Source of the DNA: a virus
IMG/VR virus record: IMGVR_UViG_3300033143_005707
Coordinates: 1-53,592 of that record
Length of the DNA: 53,592 nt
Reading direction: 5' to 3' (one strand)
This document shows, piece after piece, positions 23,177 to 31,648 of the stretch. A program made the position numbers and the translations under genes. The stretch's first letter is position 1, and each line of letters opens with the position of its first letter. The notes under the pieces are model-generated. The model worked only from the letters and a program-made list of their open reading frames with translations, ran no database searches and was not told where the DNA came from.

Positions 23177-23423
23177 GGATATAGAAAATCCATGGAAAGT
23201 GGCGCATTTTAAGCCCGTATGGGGTGCGCTGGTTTTTGGCCTATACTGGCAAGGCAAAAAGGCAAAAGCCATAGAGCCAGCCTCTATGCCATATACAGGC
23301 CATTTTTAAGCAATCCTGCCCTAGTAGGCAATAGGCATAAAAACTCCTGAGAATGGCTTAGAATTCCTTAGGTGGCACTTATAAAAAGGCATTTTTTATG
23401 CCATAGCAGGTCTCCAAAAACAC
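23177..23423. other. Non-coding stretch rich in GGC/GCC inverted repeats
   Basis: About 250 bases without a gene. Visible stems: CATAGAG/CTCTATG around CCAGC near 23265-23285, enclosed by a looser GGCCTATA...TGGC / GCCATATACAGGCC pair, and GGCAT/ATGCC around a T-run near 23388-23402. It must contain the promoter of the 23424-32307 operon. Its base composition differs from its neighbours; a structured RNA or operator cluster is possible. Confidence 0.4.
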
Positions 23424-24326
23424 ATGAAAAAAATTTTATTTCACAGTTTCTCTTTCCATCATGATAAATATATGAAAAAAATTCATGAAATTATCAGCGG
23501 AAGTATTTTTATCAGCCAAGAAAATAAATCTAAAATTGAAAATTGTGATTTTGAAATTGGGGTAACAAACTCGTATTTAGGATTCAACACCACGGACTTG
23601 ATTAAAAGAAAATCTAAAGAAAGCAAGTTAATTTCCTTATGCCATACAACTTTTGGATGGAGCGAGAATATCAGTTTAAGCCGATTAAATGAAAACGGTT
23701 TTATTTTTGCTGCCCCAGAATTTTGGAAAGTAAAAGAAAAAGAAAGGGTAATTTCCTACCGTGGTCATTATATGATGTTGTATCACTATTTTAATAAACC
23801 AGCTATAGAAAAAATAGATGGTGTTTTATACCTGCCTCCTTCTGGGATTAAAAAAATAGAAGAAGTTATGGAAATAATTAAAAACATAAAACAAAAAATT
23901 TATATTAAGCTGCATCCAATTAGTGAGCTAGATAACTTTCCCATAAATTGGTCTGAATCTGCAAAAGGTTTGCAGCTAAAAGATTATAAGAAAATTGAAA
24001 GTGATAGAATCAAAATTATAACAAGCAAGGAAATGTCATTGGAAATGGCAATAGATGCTTTTGATTTTATTATAGGAACGCCTCCAACTTCCGCACTTAT
24101 AGAAGCGATAGCAAGAGGCAAAATATATAATCAGAATAAGAAAGTTATTTATACAAATAATATGGAAGGGATCCCTGAAAAATACGGGATAGAATTTTCT
24201 AGTTCGCCAAAGATAAAAAACTTTGGTACAATTAATGAATCAGTTATTAATCAAATTGTTATCGGTAAAGAAAAACAAGTAAATGAAATTAAAAAACTTT
24301 TAAGCATGGAGATAGAAAATGGGTAA
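23424..24326 (+). CDS. GT-B glycosyltransferase-like protein, capsule/CDP-glycerol transferase type
   Basis: A 300-aa protein with the C-terminal GT-B signature of capsule-synthesis (KpsS/KpsC) and CDP-glycerol glycerophosphotransferases: a KLHP strand-turn (near residue 160) and DFIIGTPPTSALIEAIARGK (near 210-230), where the enzyme grips its activated sugar. The N-terminal domain is short. KpsC/KpsS use CMP-Kdo, and a CMP-Kdo synthetase homologue lies 6 kb on in the same operon, so Kdo transfer is an attractive guess. The acceptor (host surface, virion or DNA) cannot be read from sequence. Confidence 0.55.
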   Translation: MKKILFHSFSFHHDKYMKKIHEIISGSIFISQENKSKIENCDFEIGVTNSYLGFNTTDLIKRKSKESKLISLCHTTFGWSENISLSRLNENGFIFAAPEFWKVKEKERVISYRGHYMMLYHYFNKPAIEKIDGVLYLPPSGIKKIEEVMEIIKNIKQKIYIKLHPISELDNFPINWSESAKGLQLKDYKKIESDRIKIITSKEMSLEMAIDAFDFIIGTPPTSALIEAIARGKIYNQNKKVIYTNNMEGIPEKYGIEFSSSPKIKNFGTINESVINQIVIGKEKQVNEIKKLLSMEIENG

Positions 24327-24621
24327 GAGTGATGAGAAATTTGTAGTTAAAGAATTAATGGCAGCAGCAGAACTATATAAAGAAAGGAATGCCGAGTATG
24401 GCGACAACTATAAAAAAGTTGGTCAGCTGATGCTTGCATACTTTCCAGATGGAATAACTTTAAAAGAAGAAAAAGATTTTATAAGGTATTCAATGTTCAG
24501 TGCCGTGGTTAATAAAATGTTCCGCTATGCAGTAAAATTTGATGATGGCGGGCATTATGATTCCGCTCGTGATGCTGCTGTTTATGCAACAATGTTAAAT
24601 GAGATTGACCATGAAGAATAA
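24319..24621 (+). CDS. MazG-like/DUF6378-type protein (100 aa)
   Basis: The segment AAELYKERNAEYGDNYKKVGQLM is typical of DUF6378 proteins, small phage relatives of all-alpha nucleotide pyrophosphohydrolases. A later FRYAVKFDDGGHYDSARDAAVYA carries acidic residues that could bind metal. Likely hydrolyses a nucleotide or senses one. Overlaps the glycosyltransferase gene by 8 bases and the exonuclease gene by 11. Confidence 0.6.
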   Translation: MGKSDEKFVVKELMAAAELYKERNAEYGDNYKKVGQLMLAYFPDGITLKEEKDFIRYSMFSAVVNKMFRYAVKFDDGGHYDSARDAAVYATMLNEIDHEE

Positions 24622-25159
24622 AGATAAAATAATATTAGACACGGAAACAACTGGTTTGCTTGAACCTGCTGCTGCTTTAGTTTCTCAACAGCCATACATG
24701 ATTGAAATTTATGCTGCACGACTAGACCATAAAAATAAAATTATAGATGAAATTGAAACTTTTATTAGCTGTCCTATTGAAATTCCAAAGTTTATAACTA
24801 AGATAACAAATATAGATGATGACATGTTGCTAGGTGCTCCGGATTTCATAGAAATATATAAACCGCTAACTGAATTATTCTTGGGAACAACTGAATTAAT
24901 CGGACATAACATTAGTTTTGATGCTGGCATAATATGGGCTGCATTAAAAAGGATAGATAGAGAGTTTAAGTTTCCATGGTGTCCGGAGTGGTATTGTACA
25001 ATGGAAAATAGCATGTACTTGGAAAACAAAAGATTAAAACTTTCTAGGTTGCATGAATATGCTACAGGCAAGCCTCATAAGGATGGTGCTCACCGTGCGA
25101 AACAAGATGTGCTTGCAACTTTAAGATGTTATGAATGGTTACAGGAGCAGGGAAAATGA
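24611..25159 (+). CDS. DnaQ-like 3'-5' exonuclease
   Basis: A 182-aa DEDDh exonuclease: ILDTETTG (motif Exo I), GHNISFDAGII (Exo II) and HRAKQDVLAT (Exo III with the catalytic His and Asp). It most likely proofreads for the C-family polymerase encoded just downstream, like epsilon for alpha in bacterial Pol III. The ATG at 24611 is preferred to one at 24599, which lies four codons upstream deeper in the previous gene. Confidence 0.85.
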   Translation: MKNKDKIILDTETTGLLEPAAALVSQQPYMIEIYAARLDHKNKIIDEIETFISCPIEIPKFITKITNIDDDMLLGAPDFIEIYKPLTELFLGTTELIGHNISFDAGIIWAALKRIDREFKFPWCPEWYCTMENSMYLENKRLKLSRLHEYATGKPHKDGAHRAKQDVLATLRCYEWLQEQGK

Positions 25160-25341
25160 AAATGATAAAAACAAATGAAGAAGAAAAAATAGAAGTCGCA
25201 AGAGATATGGCTCATCCAAGTGGTAATGAGTGGCTGGGTGATCCAGAGTTTACATTTAGCAGCCATATATTTTTTGATGGAGAAGATGCAGTTGCATTTT
25301 TCATTATCCTATTTGTAATAATAGTGATTTCACTAAAATGA
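25156..25341 (+). CDS. Small membrane protein (61 aa)
   Basis: Acidic N-terminal part and one C-terminal span (AVAFFIILFVIIVISL). ATGA overlap with the exonuclease and again with the polymerase gene. Its position between the two replication proteins is curious, but no role can be given. Confidence 0.55.
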   Translation: MKMIKTNEEEKIEVARDMAHPSGNEWLGDPEFTFSSHIFFDGEDAVAFFIILFVIIVISLK

Positions 25342-28172
25342 AAAAAATGATTAACCTAGCACTACGCACCGAGTTTTCTTTTCAAAAAACTTATGGCTTC
25401 TTTGATGAAATTATTGACGGACAAGATAAAATTGTAGGAGTAGCAGATATAAATAATACCTTTAGTCATTTTTATCTAAATCAAAAGTGTAAGGAGGTTG
25501 GTAAGAAAGCTATCTTTGGTGTTCGCTTAATGGTTGTTAAAGCACCGGAAGAAAGGATCCCTCCGCGCGGACAATTCGGACCGGAGTATATTTTCATAGC
25601 AAAAAATTATGAAGGCTTAAAAGAAATATATAAACTAGTTGAAAGATCTTATGATTGTTTTTACTATCGTGCCCACGTTGGATTAGTTGATGTTTGGAAA
25701 CTTAGTGAAAATGTAATTGTTATCGCACCACATTTTGAAATGGATGAACGAATAGACTATATAGCAGTATGTAACACAACAAGTTCCATTGCTCTAGCAA
25801 GTTCAATTCCTAAGGTTGCCATAAACAACAACTGGATGGTTGAAGCGGATGATAACGAAGTATATGAATTATTTGCTGGTAAAAGAAAAGTAGAAAAATA
25901 TACTTTCCCTCAGCATATCCTTAGCACTAAGGAATGGATGTTTCACTATAATGATAAAGTGGCAATAAAAAATACGCATGTTATAGCGGACATGTGTGAT
26001 GTAGAGTTTCCTCATGCCGATCCTGTTGTATATAAAGGTAAAGATAAGATAAAAACACTATGCAGAAAAGGTGCAAAAGAAAAAAACATTGATTTAAAAA
26101 ACCCTATATATAAGGCTAGGCTGAAAAGAGAATTAAAATTAATAAAAGATAAAGACTTTATAGATTATTTTATGATTGTGCAGGAAATGGTTCGGAAAGC
26201 AAAAGCTGAAATGTTAGTTGGTCCTTCCCGTGGTTCAAGTGCAGGATCCCTTGTATGTTATTTGCTAGGCATAACCGAAATAGATCCCATCAAATGGGAT
26301 TTAATATTTGAAAGATTTATTGATGTAAATCGTTTTGATATGCCGGACATAGATGTAGATTTTCCAGACATTAAGCGGAGCAAAGTAGTTAAGGAGCTGA
26401 TAAGAACAAATGGAAGGGACAATGTTAAAAACATAGCAACCATTTCTAAAATGAATCCGCGTGGTGCTATAGGTGATTTTGCAAAAGAGCTGGGCATTAA
26501 TCCGGAGGAAGTTGAAGTAATTAAAAATTCTATAATTTCTCGGTCAGGTGGTGATGCCCGTAAAAATTATTGCATAATGGATACGTTTGAAACCACGGAT
26601 ACAGGTAAAGCATTTATAAAAAAATATCCACAGATGGAAGCAGTAGGGCGGATAGAAAAACATTCACGTCATTCCGGTACACATGCAGCAGGTATTATAG
26701 TCGCTACAGAACCATTGCATAATTTCGCAAGTATAGATCCTAGGGATAATACAATTCAAATAGAAGGCAAGTCTGCTGAAAAAATGAATTTGCTTAAAAT
26801 AGATTGTTTAGGTTTGTCAACGCTTACTGTACTTGAAGAAATTGCAGGGTTAATAGGAATGGACTATAGGGATTACTATACTATAGAGGCGGATGACGAT
26901 AAAGTATTTAAAATATTTAGAGAAATAAAAGTAAAGGGAATATTTCAGTTTGAAGGACATGCGCTTGCAGGACTATGTAGAAGTATTAAAGTTACAAACA
27001 TAGAAGATATTATTGCCATAACCGCACTCGCGCGTCCGGGTCCTCTCCATGGTGGTGGTGCTGCAAAATTTGCAAAGATACATTCCGGCCTAGAGGAAAT
27101 TGAATATGTAATGAAAGATAAAGATGTTGAGCGTATAACTAAAAATACGATGGGCGTTATAGTTTACCAAGAACAAATAATGCAAATCCTAAGGGATGTT
27201 GGTGGCTTTCCTTGGGCTTCTGTTGCAACTGTCCGTAAGTTAATATCTAAAAAAAGTGGTATAGAATTATTAAATAAATTCAAGTTGGAATTTATAGAAG
27301 GATCAGTTAAAAAAGGATTAGAAAAAGAAGATGTTGAGGCGGCATGGGAAAAAATATTAAAATTCGCACAGTACGGATTCAATAGAAGTCATGCCGTGGC
27401 TTATGGCCTAGTAAGTTATTGGACTGCATGGGCTAAAGTTTATCACCCCATTGAATTTTTAGTCTCAAATTTAAATCATCCCAAGGGTACTTTTTCATCA
27501 ATGCGTTTAATAAGGGAAATGAAAGAAGACCATAAATTTGAATTTATACCTTTTGATTATGAATTGTCAGAAGACAAATGGAAAATAATAGGAAATAAAG
27601 TTGTTGGTCCATTGACAAATATAGATGGCATAGGAAATGCGAATGCTATTGCTATAATGAAAAAAAGAATAACAGGTGCTCCAAACACGGCAAGCATACA
27701 AAAGAAACTTGATGAACCTAAGACTACATTTGATATCTTATATCCATGTGATCATTATTGGGGAAGGCTTTTCCTATCTCCTAAATCTTTTGGCCTCCCT
27801 AAGAAACCAACGGTCGTTAAAAGAGTTAATAAAAAAGGAACATTTTTTATAGTTGCTCAGCTTATAAAGAAAAATGTTCGTGACCTTAATGAAGCTCGCC
27901 ATGTGTTAAACCGTGGTGGTGAAATTTTAGATGAACATACAAAGCTATTAAACATAACTGTTGAAGATGACACTGGAAGTATAATGTGCAGGGTTAATAG
28001 ATTTGATTTTGATAAGCTGGGAAAGGAAGTTGCGGAAGAAGGTGAAGAGGGAGTAGACTGGTACTTAATAAAAGGAAATATAATTGCAGATGATATTATA
28101 TTTTTGTTCATATCGGAAATTCATAAATTAGGAGACGGGTACAGTGAAGGGCAAACTATTAGAGATATTTGA
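25338..28172 (+). CDS. dnaE: DNA polymerase III alpha subunit-like (C-family) replicative polymerase
   Basis: A 944-aa replicase, about 200 residues shorter than typical DnaE. The palm has GPSRGSSAGSLVCYLLG and the catalytic PDIDVDFPD near residue 335. Downstream are LARPGPLHGGG, QEQIMQIL and FNRSHAVAYGLVSYWTAW. The C-terminus has an OB-fold-like domain (DDTGSIMCRVNRFDF). The N-terminal PHP region begins LRTEFSFQKTYGFFDEI, lacking the H-x-H metal ligands, so PHP proofreading is probably inactive; the adjacent DnaQ-like protein would replace it. C-family polymerases are uncommon in phages. Confidence 0.9.
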   Translation: MKKMINLALRTEFSFQKTYGFFDEIIDGQDKIVGVADINNTFSHFYLNQKCKEVGKKAIFGVRLMVVKAPEERIPPRGQFGPEYIFIAKNYEGLKEIYKLVERSYDCFYYRAHVGLVDVWKLSENVIVIAPHFEMDERIDYIAVCNTTSSIALASSIPKVAINNNWMVEADDNEVYELFAGKRKVEKYTFPQHILSTKEWMFHYNDKVAIKNTHVIADMCDVEFPHADPVVYKGKDKIKTLCRKGAKEKNIDLKNPIYKARLKRELKLIKDKDFIDYFMIVQEMVRKAKAEMLVGPSRGSSAGSLVCYLLGITEIDPIKWDLIFERFIDVNRFDMPDIDVDFPDIKRSKVVKELIRTNGRDNVKNIATISKMNPRGAIGDFAKELGINPEEVEVIKNSIISRSGGDARKNYCIMDTFETTDTGKAFIKKYPQMEAVGRIEKHSRHSGTHAAGIIVATEPLHNFASIDPRDNTIQIEGKSAEKMNLLKIDCLGLSTLTVLEEIAGLIGMDYRDYYTIEADDDKVFKIFREIKVKGIFQFEGHALAGLCRSIKVTNIEDIIAITALARPGPLHGGGAAKFAKIHSGLEEIEYVMKDKDVERITKNTMGVIVYQEQIMQILRDVGGFPWASVATVRKLISKKSGIELLNKFKLEFIEGSVKKGLEKEDVEAAWEKILKFAQYGFNRSHAVAYGLVSYWTAWAKVYHPIEFLVSNLNHPKGTFSSMRLIREMKEDHKFEFIPFDYELSEDKWKIIGNKVVGPLTNIDGIGNANAIAIMKKRITGAPNTASIQKKLDEPKTTFDILYPCDHYWGRLFLSPKSFGLPKKPTVVKRVNKKGTFFIVAQLIKKNVRDLNEARHVLNRGGEILDEHTKLLNITVEDDTGSIMCRVNRFDFDKLGKEVAEEGEEGVDWYLIKGNIIADDIIFLFISEIHKLGDGYSEGQTIRDI

Positions 28173-28749
28173 AATTAATTATAAGATGTCTGCGCTAACA
28201 AGATTTTCGCAAACGCACCTTATAAATGAAGAATCAGTTTTGGAACATACTGGTTTTGTTTGCATGATGTCATATTACATTGGTAACAAAATGATAGAGG
28301 AGGGTTGCGATTTAAACATTGGAACGCTCATGTGTAAAGCAGTAGCGCATGACATTGATGAAATTATTACAGGGGATATTCCAAGGCCAACTAAATACTA
28401 TAATGAAGGCATTAGGGAAGCCATTCAATTTATTGAAGAGGAAAACATGGAAAAAATATCCACGCAAATGGATTTTGGATATATGTTTGATGACTGGAGC
28501 GAAGCAAAAAGAGGAAAAGAGGGTGGCATTGTTGCGCTTAGTGATGCACTAGCGATACTATATAAGGTATATTATGAGGCTGTTAAGTTTGGCAATAAAA
28601 CAATTATAGATCATTTTAGATTTATTCCAGCGTCCCTTGAAAGAATAGAAAAAAGAATAATAAAAGATACTGGTCATTCTGATTTTTTGCAATCGCTTAT
28701 AAAAGAAGCTAAACTACTATGCTTAACAATATCAAAACTGGAGCAGTAG
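28144..28749 (+). CDS. HD-domain 5'-deoxynucleotidase, YfbR-like
   Basis: A 201-aa HD hydrolase of the YfbR group: RFSQTHLINEESVLEHTG (metal His), VAHDIDEIITGDIPRPTKY (HD plus the family's TGDxPxPxKY block), and a distal SDALA aspartate. YfbR dephosphorylates deoxynucleoside monophosphates; the related phage DatZ removes dATP in 2-aminoadenine phages, but the PurZ enzyme those need is absent here. The GTG at 28144 overlaps the polymerase end by 29 bases and gives the usual N-terminus; an ATG at 28186 is the alternative. Confidence 0.75.
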   Translation: MKGKLLEIFEINYKMSALTRFSQTHLINEESVLEHTGFVCMMSYYIGNKMIEEGCDLNIGTLMCKAVAHDIDEIITGDIPRPTKYYNEGIREAIQFIEEENMEKISTQMDFGYMFDDWSEAKRGKEGGIVALSDALAILYKVYYEAVKFGNKTIIDHFRFIPASLERIEKRIIKDTGHSDFLQSLIKEAKLLCLTISKLEQ

Positions 28750-28750
28750 A

Positions 28751-29872
28751 ATGAAAATTAATATAGTTAAATTAAATTGTGAGGATGAAAATGAAACGTC
28801 ACTTTCGCTTCGTGCTTGGGAATATTCAAGGTCGCCTGGGAATACAACTGCTGAGGAAATATTTGAATTAAATTTGCCAGTAAATGAAATGCCAAGTGCA
28901 ATCCTTGAAATTGAATCAACAATTTTAGAACGTGAAATAATTGTTAGCATGAGGGATCATAATGTTTGGGCTAGGACATCACGCGTTGATGATCCATTAA
29001 AATTTGATATACCAGTTATCATTAACCTTGGTAAGTATAAAGATTTAAAAGAAGAATCCATAAGCCTGATGACTGATGCAAAAAATATTGGGATGCGACA
29101 AGATGAATATAGAATGTTGCTGCCATTAATTGCATTAACAAAATATACGATTTCTATAAACTTACGTTCCTTAATTTTACTTCGTAATTTCTTTAAAGAT
29201 CTTTATGACACTGGTATTTATAGGTCAAACCTTCCGCCTGTTATATTACTAGGTGCTTATAAAAATTTATCTAATGTTATTGTTAAAATGACAGGTAGTG
29301 CTAACCTTGATAAATATCCAAATATTAATTTGCTGCCAGTATTAAAAGAAAAAACCAGTGGCAGACACGGAGGTTTTATAACGTACTCCGGAACAATTAA
29401 TTTTGGATTAAGGTCGCATCTTATAAGGCATAGAAGCGTTTTTATGAATGATAATTTACTTGAAATTATAAATTCAGAATCCTTTGATAAACTAACATTA
29501 GAATCTAAAGTTGAAATTAATGTCACATCAAGTGTTGAATTTTGGACGCGCATAGTTTCAAATCGTAGTTGTTGGCTTGCACACTATGGAATGTGGAAAG
29601 GCTTATTAGATGAAGTTTCTAAACACATAGATAGTGATATAGATAAAATCCTTCCGTGCAGTTGTGGTGCATGTCCGTTTGGAGCAGACAATGAATTGCG
29701 ACTAGAAAATAAAGATCCTAATCCCCCATGTCCAATTTATATTTCTAATAATAACATTGTGACAAATAAAAAAGTTATTGATGAAATGGTAAACCAAATG
29801 CTTGAAGATGAAAGGCCAGTTTTCTGGGCAGCTGAAATTAATAAAGCAAGAAAAATATGGAGTGGTGAATGA
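28751..29872 (+). CDS. ThyX-like protein, apparently two fused ThyX-type units
   Basis: ThyX makes dTMP from dUMP with FAD. This 373-aa protein is far longer than normal ThyX (about 220-250). Residues ~113-145 (GMRQDEYRMLLPL, then INLRSL) match the second half of ThyX (LPL...NARSL), preceded by a degenerate RHR region (MRDHNVWARTSR near 75). Residues ~205-290 repeat the plan: FGLRSHLIRHRS keeps the RHR motif, and SSVEFW...NRSCWLAHYGMW matches the second half again. So each unit keeps a different subset of active-site features. A cysteine-containing segment (CSCGACPFG) near the C-terminus is not part of ThyX. It may be a divergent synthase or a nucleotide-modifying enzyme. Confidence 0.6.
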   Translation: MKINIVKLNCEDENETSLSLRAWEYSRSPGNTTAEEIFELNLPVNEMPSAILEIESTILEREIIVSMRDHNVWARTSRVDDPLKFDIPVIINLGKYKDLKEESISLMTDAKNIGMRQDEYRMLLPLIALTKYTISINLRSLILLRNFFKDLYDTGIYRSNLPPVILLGAYKNLSNVIVKMTGSANLDKYPNINLLPVLKEKTSGRHGGFITYSGTINFGLRSHLIRHRSVFMNDNLLEIINSESFDKLTLESKVEINVTSSVEFWTRIVSNRSCWLAHYGMWKGLLDEVSKHIDSDIDKILPCSCGACPFGADNELRLENKDPNPPCPIYISNNNIVTNKKVIDEMVNQMLEDERPVFWAAEINKARKIWSGE

Positions 29873-30495
29873 TGCAGCCATGTAAAAAATTAATACTGTT
29901 TGATCTAGACGGTGTCCTTATTGATTCTAAAAAGAATATGGAAATGGCTTGGCAAGTTGTACAAGAAAAAATGAATGTGCCAGTTGCCTTTGAAGAATAT
30001 TTTAAACATATCGGTAAGCCTTTTAAAAACATAATGGAAGCACTGGAACTTGACGCGTGGACTTATGAAATAGAAAGTTTATTTAAGGAACAATCTATTT
30101 TAAATATAGATGAAGTTAATTTTTATCCCAATGTTGAAACAGTTTTGTCACAGTTAGGGAAAACATATCAACTAGGAATAATTACTTCAAAGGACAGGGA
30201 AAGAACAGGATTAATACTTTCTAGGTTAAATAATAAATTTGAAGTAGTTGCAACTCCCAATGATGCTTTAAGGGGTAAGCCAGCACCGGATCATTTATTA
30301 CATGCTATGGCAATAAGAAATGTTGATCCAAGTGAAACTATATATATAGGAGACATGGAAGTTGATTTGGTTGCAGCACGGAGAGCAAAAATTGACTATA
30401 TACATGCACTATGGGGGTATGAATCTGATGTGCTATGCCATCGTTCAATATCAAAAATTGAAATGCTTCCTCTTTTGCTTAAGGAAATGCAATGA
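29869..30495 (+). CDS. HAD-family phosphatase
   Basis: A 208-aa haloacid dehalogenase-like hydrolase, subfamily IA: motif I FDLDGVLIDS (nucleophile Asp near residue 13), motif II IITSKD, motif III GKPAPD and motif IV YIGDMEVDL. It resembles phosphoglycolate phosphatases. Beside a KdsB homologue it may dephosphorylate a sugar phosphate in the role of KdsC, or act on nucleotides. ATGA overlaps on both sides tie it to its neighbours. Confidence 0.8.
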   Translation: MMQPCKKLILFDLDGVLIDSKKNMEMAWQVVQEKMNVPVAFEEYFKHIGKPFKNIMEALELDAWTYEIESLFKEQSILNIDEVNFYPNVETVLSQLGKTYQLGIITSKDRERTGLILSRLNNKFEVVATPNDALRGKPAPDHLLHAMAIRNVDPSETIYIGDMEVDLVAARRAKIDYIHALWGYESDVLCHRSISKIEMLPLLLKEMQ

Positions 30496-31223
30496 GAGTT
30501 GTAGGATTAATTCCTTGCCGATATAGCTCAACAAGATTTCTTGGAAAGCCATTAGCAATCATAAATTATAAGCCAATGATGTGGCATGTTTATCAGCGGT
30601 GCATGGAATCCTCATTGCTAAATCAAGTTTTTATCGTAACCGATAATACCGCAATTTTTGGAGCAGCCAAAAGACTAGGATTAAATGTTTTAATGACAAG
30701 AGGAAATCATGAAACAGGCACGGACAGAATTGCTGAAGCAGCGGAAACACTGGATGCAGACTACTATGTAAACATACAAGGCGATGAGCCAATGATGGAT
30801 CCCAATGTAATTGACTTGGTTGCCATGGAAATAATAGATTGCCTTGACGAAACTGTTGTTGCATCAAATGCTTTTTTAGAAATAAAAAATAAGGCTGAAA
30901 TTAATGACCCAAATGTGGTAAAGGTTATTTTTTCAAAAAATAAATTGGCACTAGCGTTTTCTAGATCTGCTATTCCATATTCAAAAGAAAACCATTGTAA
31001 ATATTATAAGCAATTAGGAATATACGCTTTTAAAAAAGAAGGGCTATTACTATTTAAAAATACAAAACCACTAGAGATTGAAAAGATAGAAGGAGTTGAA
31101 ATGTATCGGCTAATTGAAAATAATTATAATATAAAAATGATTGAAGCACATGAAGAATCAATTTCTGTAGATACTCATGAAGACCTTAATAGGGTTATTA
31201 AAGCAATGGAGAAAAATAAATGA
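30492..31223 (+). CDS. kdsB: CMP-Kdo synthetase (KdsB)-like cytidylyltransferase
   Basis: KdsB couples CTP and Kdo to CMP-Kdo, the donor for inner-core LPS and some capsules. Nearly every family block is visible: IPCRYSSTRFLGKPL, FIVTDN, MTRGNHETGTDRIAEA, VNIQGDEPMMDP, AFSRSAIPY, LGIYAFKKE and VDTHEDL. At 243 aa it is of normal length. The usual LEQLR is VEMYR here, so the sugar specificity may differ. It is a notable gene for a phage and points to a Gram-negative host surface or a phage-specific sugar. Confidence 0.88.
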   Translation: MRVVGLIPCRYSSTRFLGKPLAIINYKPMMWHVYQRCMESSLLNQVFIVTDNTAIFGAAKRLGLNVLMTRGNHETGTDRIAEAAETLDADYYVNIQGDEPMMDPNVIDLVAMEIIDCLDETVVASNAFLEIKNKAEINDPNVVKVIFSKNKLALAFSRSAIPYSKENHCKYYKQLGIYAFKKEGLLLFKNTKPLEIEKIEGVEMYRLIENNYNIKMIEAHEESISVDTHEDLNRVIKAMEKNK

Positions 31224-31648
31224 AAGTATATATAGCCGCACCATTTTTCAATGAACAACAATTAAAAACAGTTGAGCAAATTAAATTATTGCTCACCGAT
31301 TTAGGGATCAATTATTTTAGCCCAAAAGATGAGTGCATGTTTATCAAGGGTGAAACAAAGCCGGAAGATATTCTTAAAATGAATCTTGATAACATTGAAG
31401 AATGTACTTGTATGATAGCAGTAACTGAAGGGAAAGATATGGGGACATTATTTGAATGCGGATACGCACATGCAAAAGGTCAAGACATTATTTACTTTTG
31501 GCAAAATATAGACCCTTCATTAAAGTTTAATCTCATGCTTAGTGCGAGCAGCTATGTTGTGGCCAGAACATATAAAGATCTAGAAAAAGCATTATGCATG
31601 ATAGACATGGGATTAGCCGGTGAGCAGTTTGTAGGCGAGCTGGAGTGA
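31220..31648 (+). CDS. Nucleoside 2-deoxyribosyltransferase-like protein
   Basis: A 142-aa protein with the family plan: VYIAAPFFNEQQL at the start, NLDNIEECTCMIAV in the middle, and the catalytic GKDMGTLFECGYAHAKGQ block (Glu nucleophile). These enzymes swap or hydrolyse bases on deoxynucleosides or dNMPs. With the HD nucleotidase and ThyX-like gene it makes up a nucleotide-handling set. ATGA overlap with kdsB. Confidence 0.72.
   Translation: MKVYIAAPFFNEQQLKTVEQIKLLLTDLGINYFSPKDECMFIKGETKPEDILKMNLDNIEECTCMIAVTEGKDMGTLFECGYAHAKGQDIIYFWQNIDPSLKFNLMLSASSYVVARTYKDLEKALCMIDMGLAGEQFVGELE

Noticed and set aside
28733-28745. AAACTGGAGC before the ThyX-like gene
   Set aside because: It matches the core but lies within the coding end of the HD gene with no hairpin, so it may be only a ribosome binding site; left out of the exact set.
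28144-28749. 2-aminoadenine (Z-genome) phage on the basis of the HD protein
   Set aside because: DatZ-like HD enzymes need PurZ and usually a DpoZ polymerase; neither is present.
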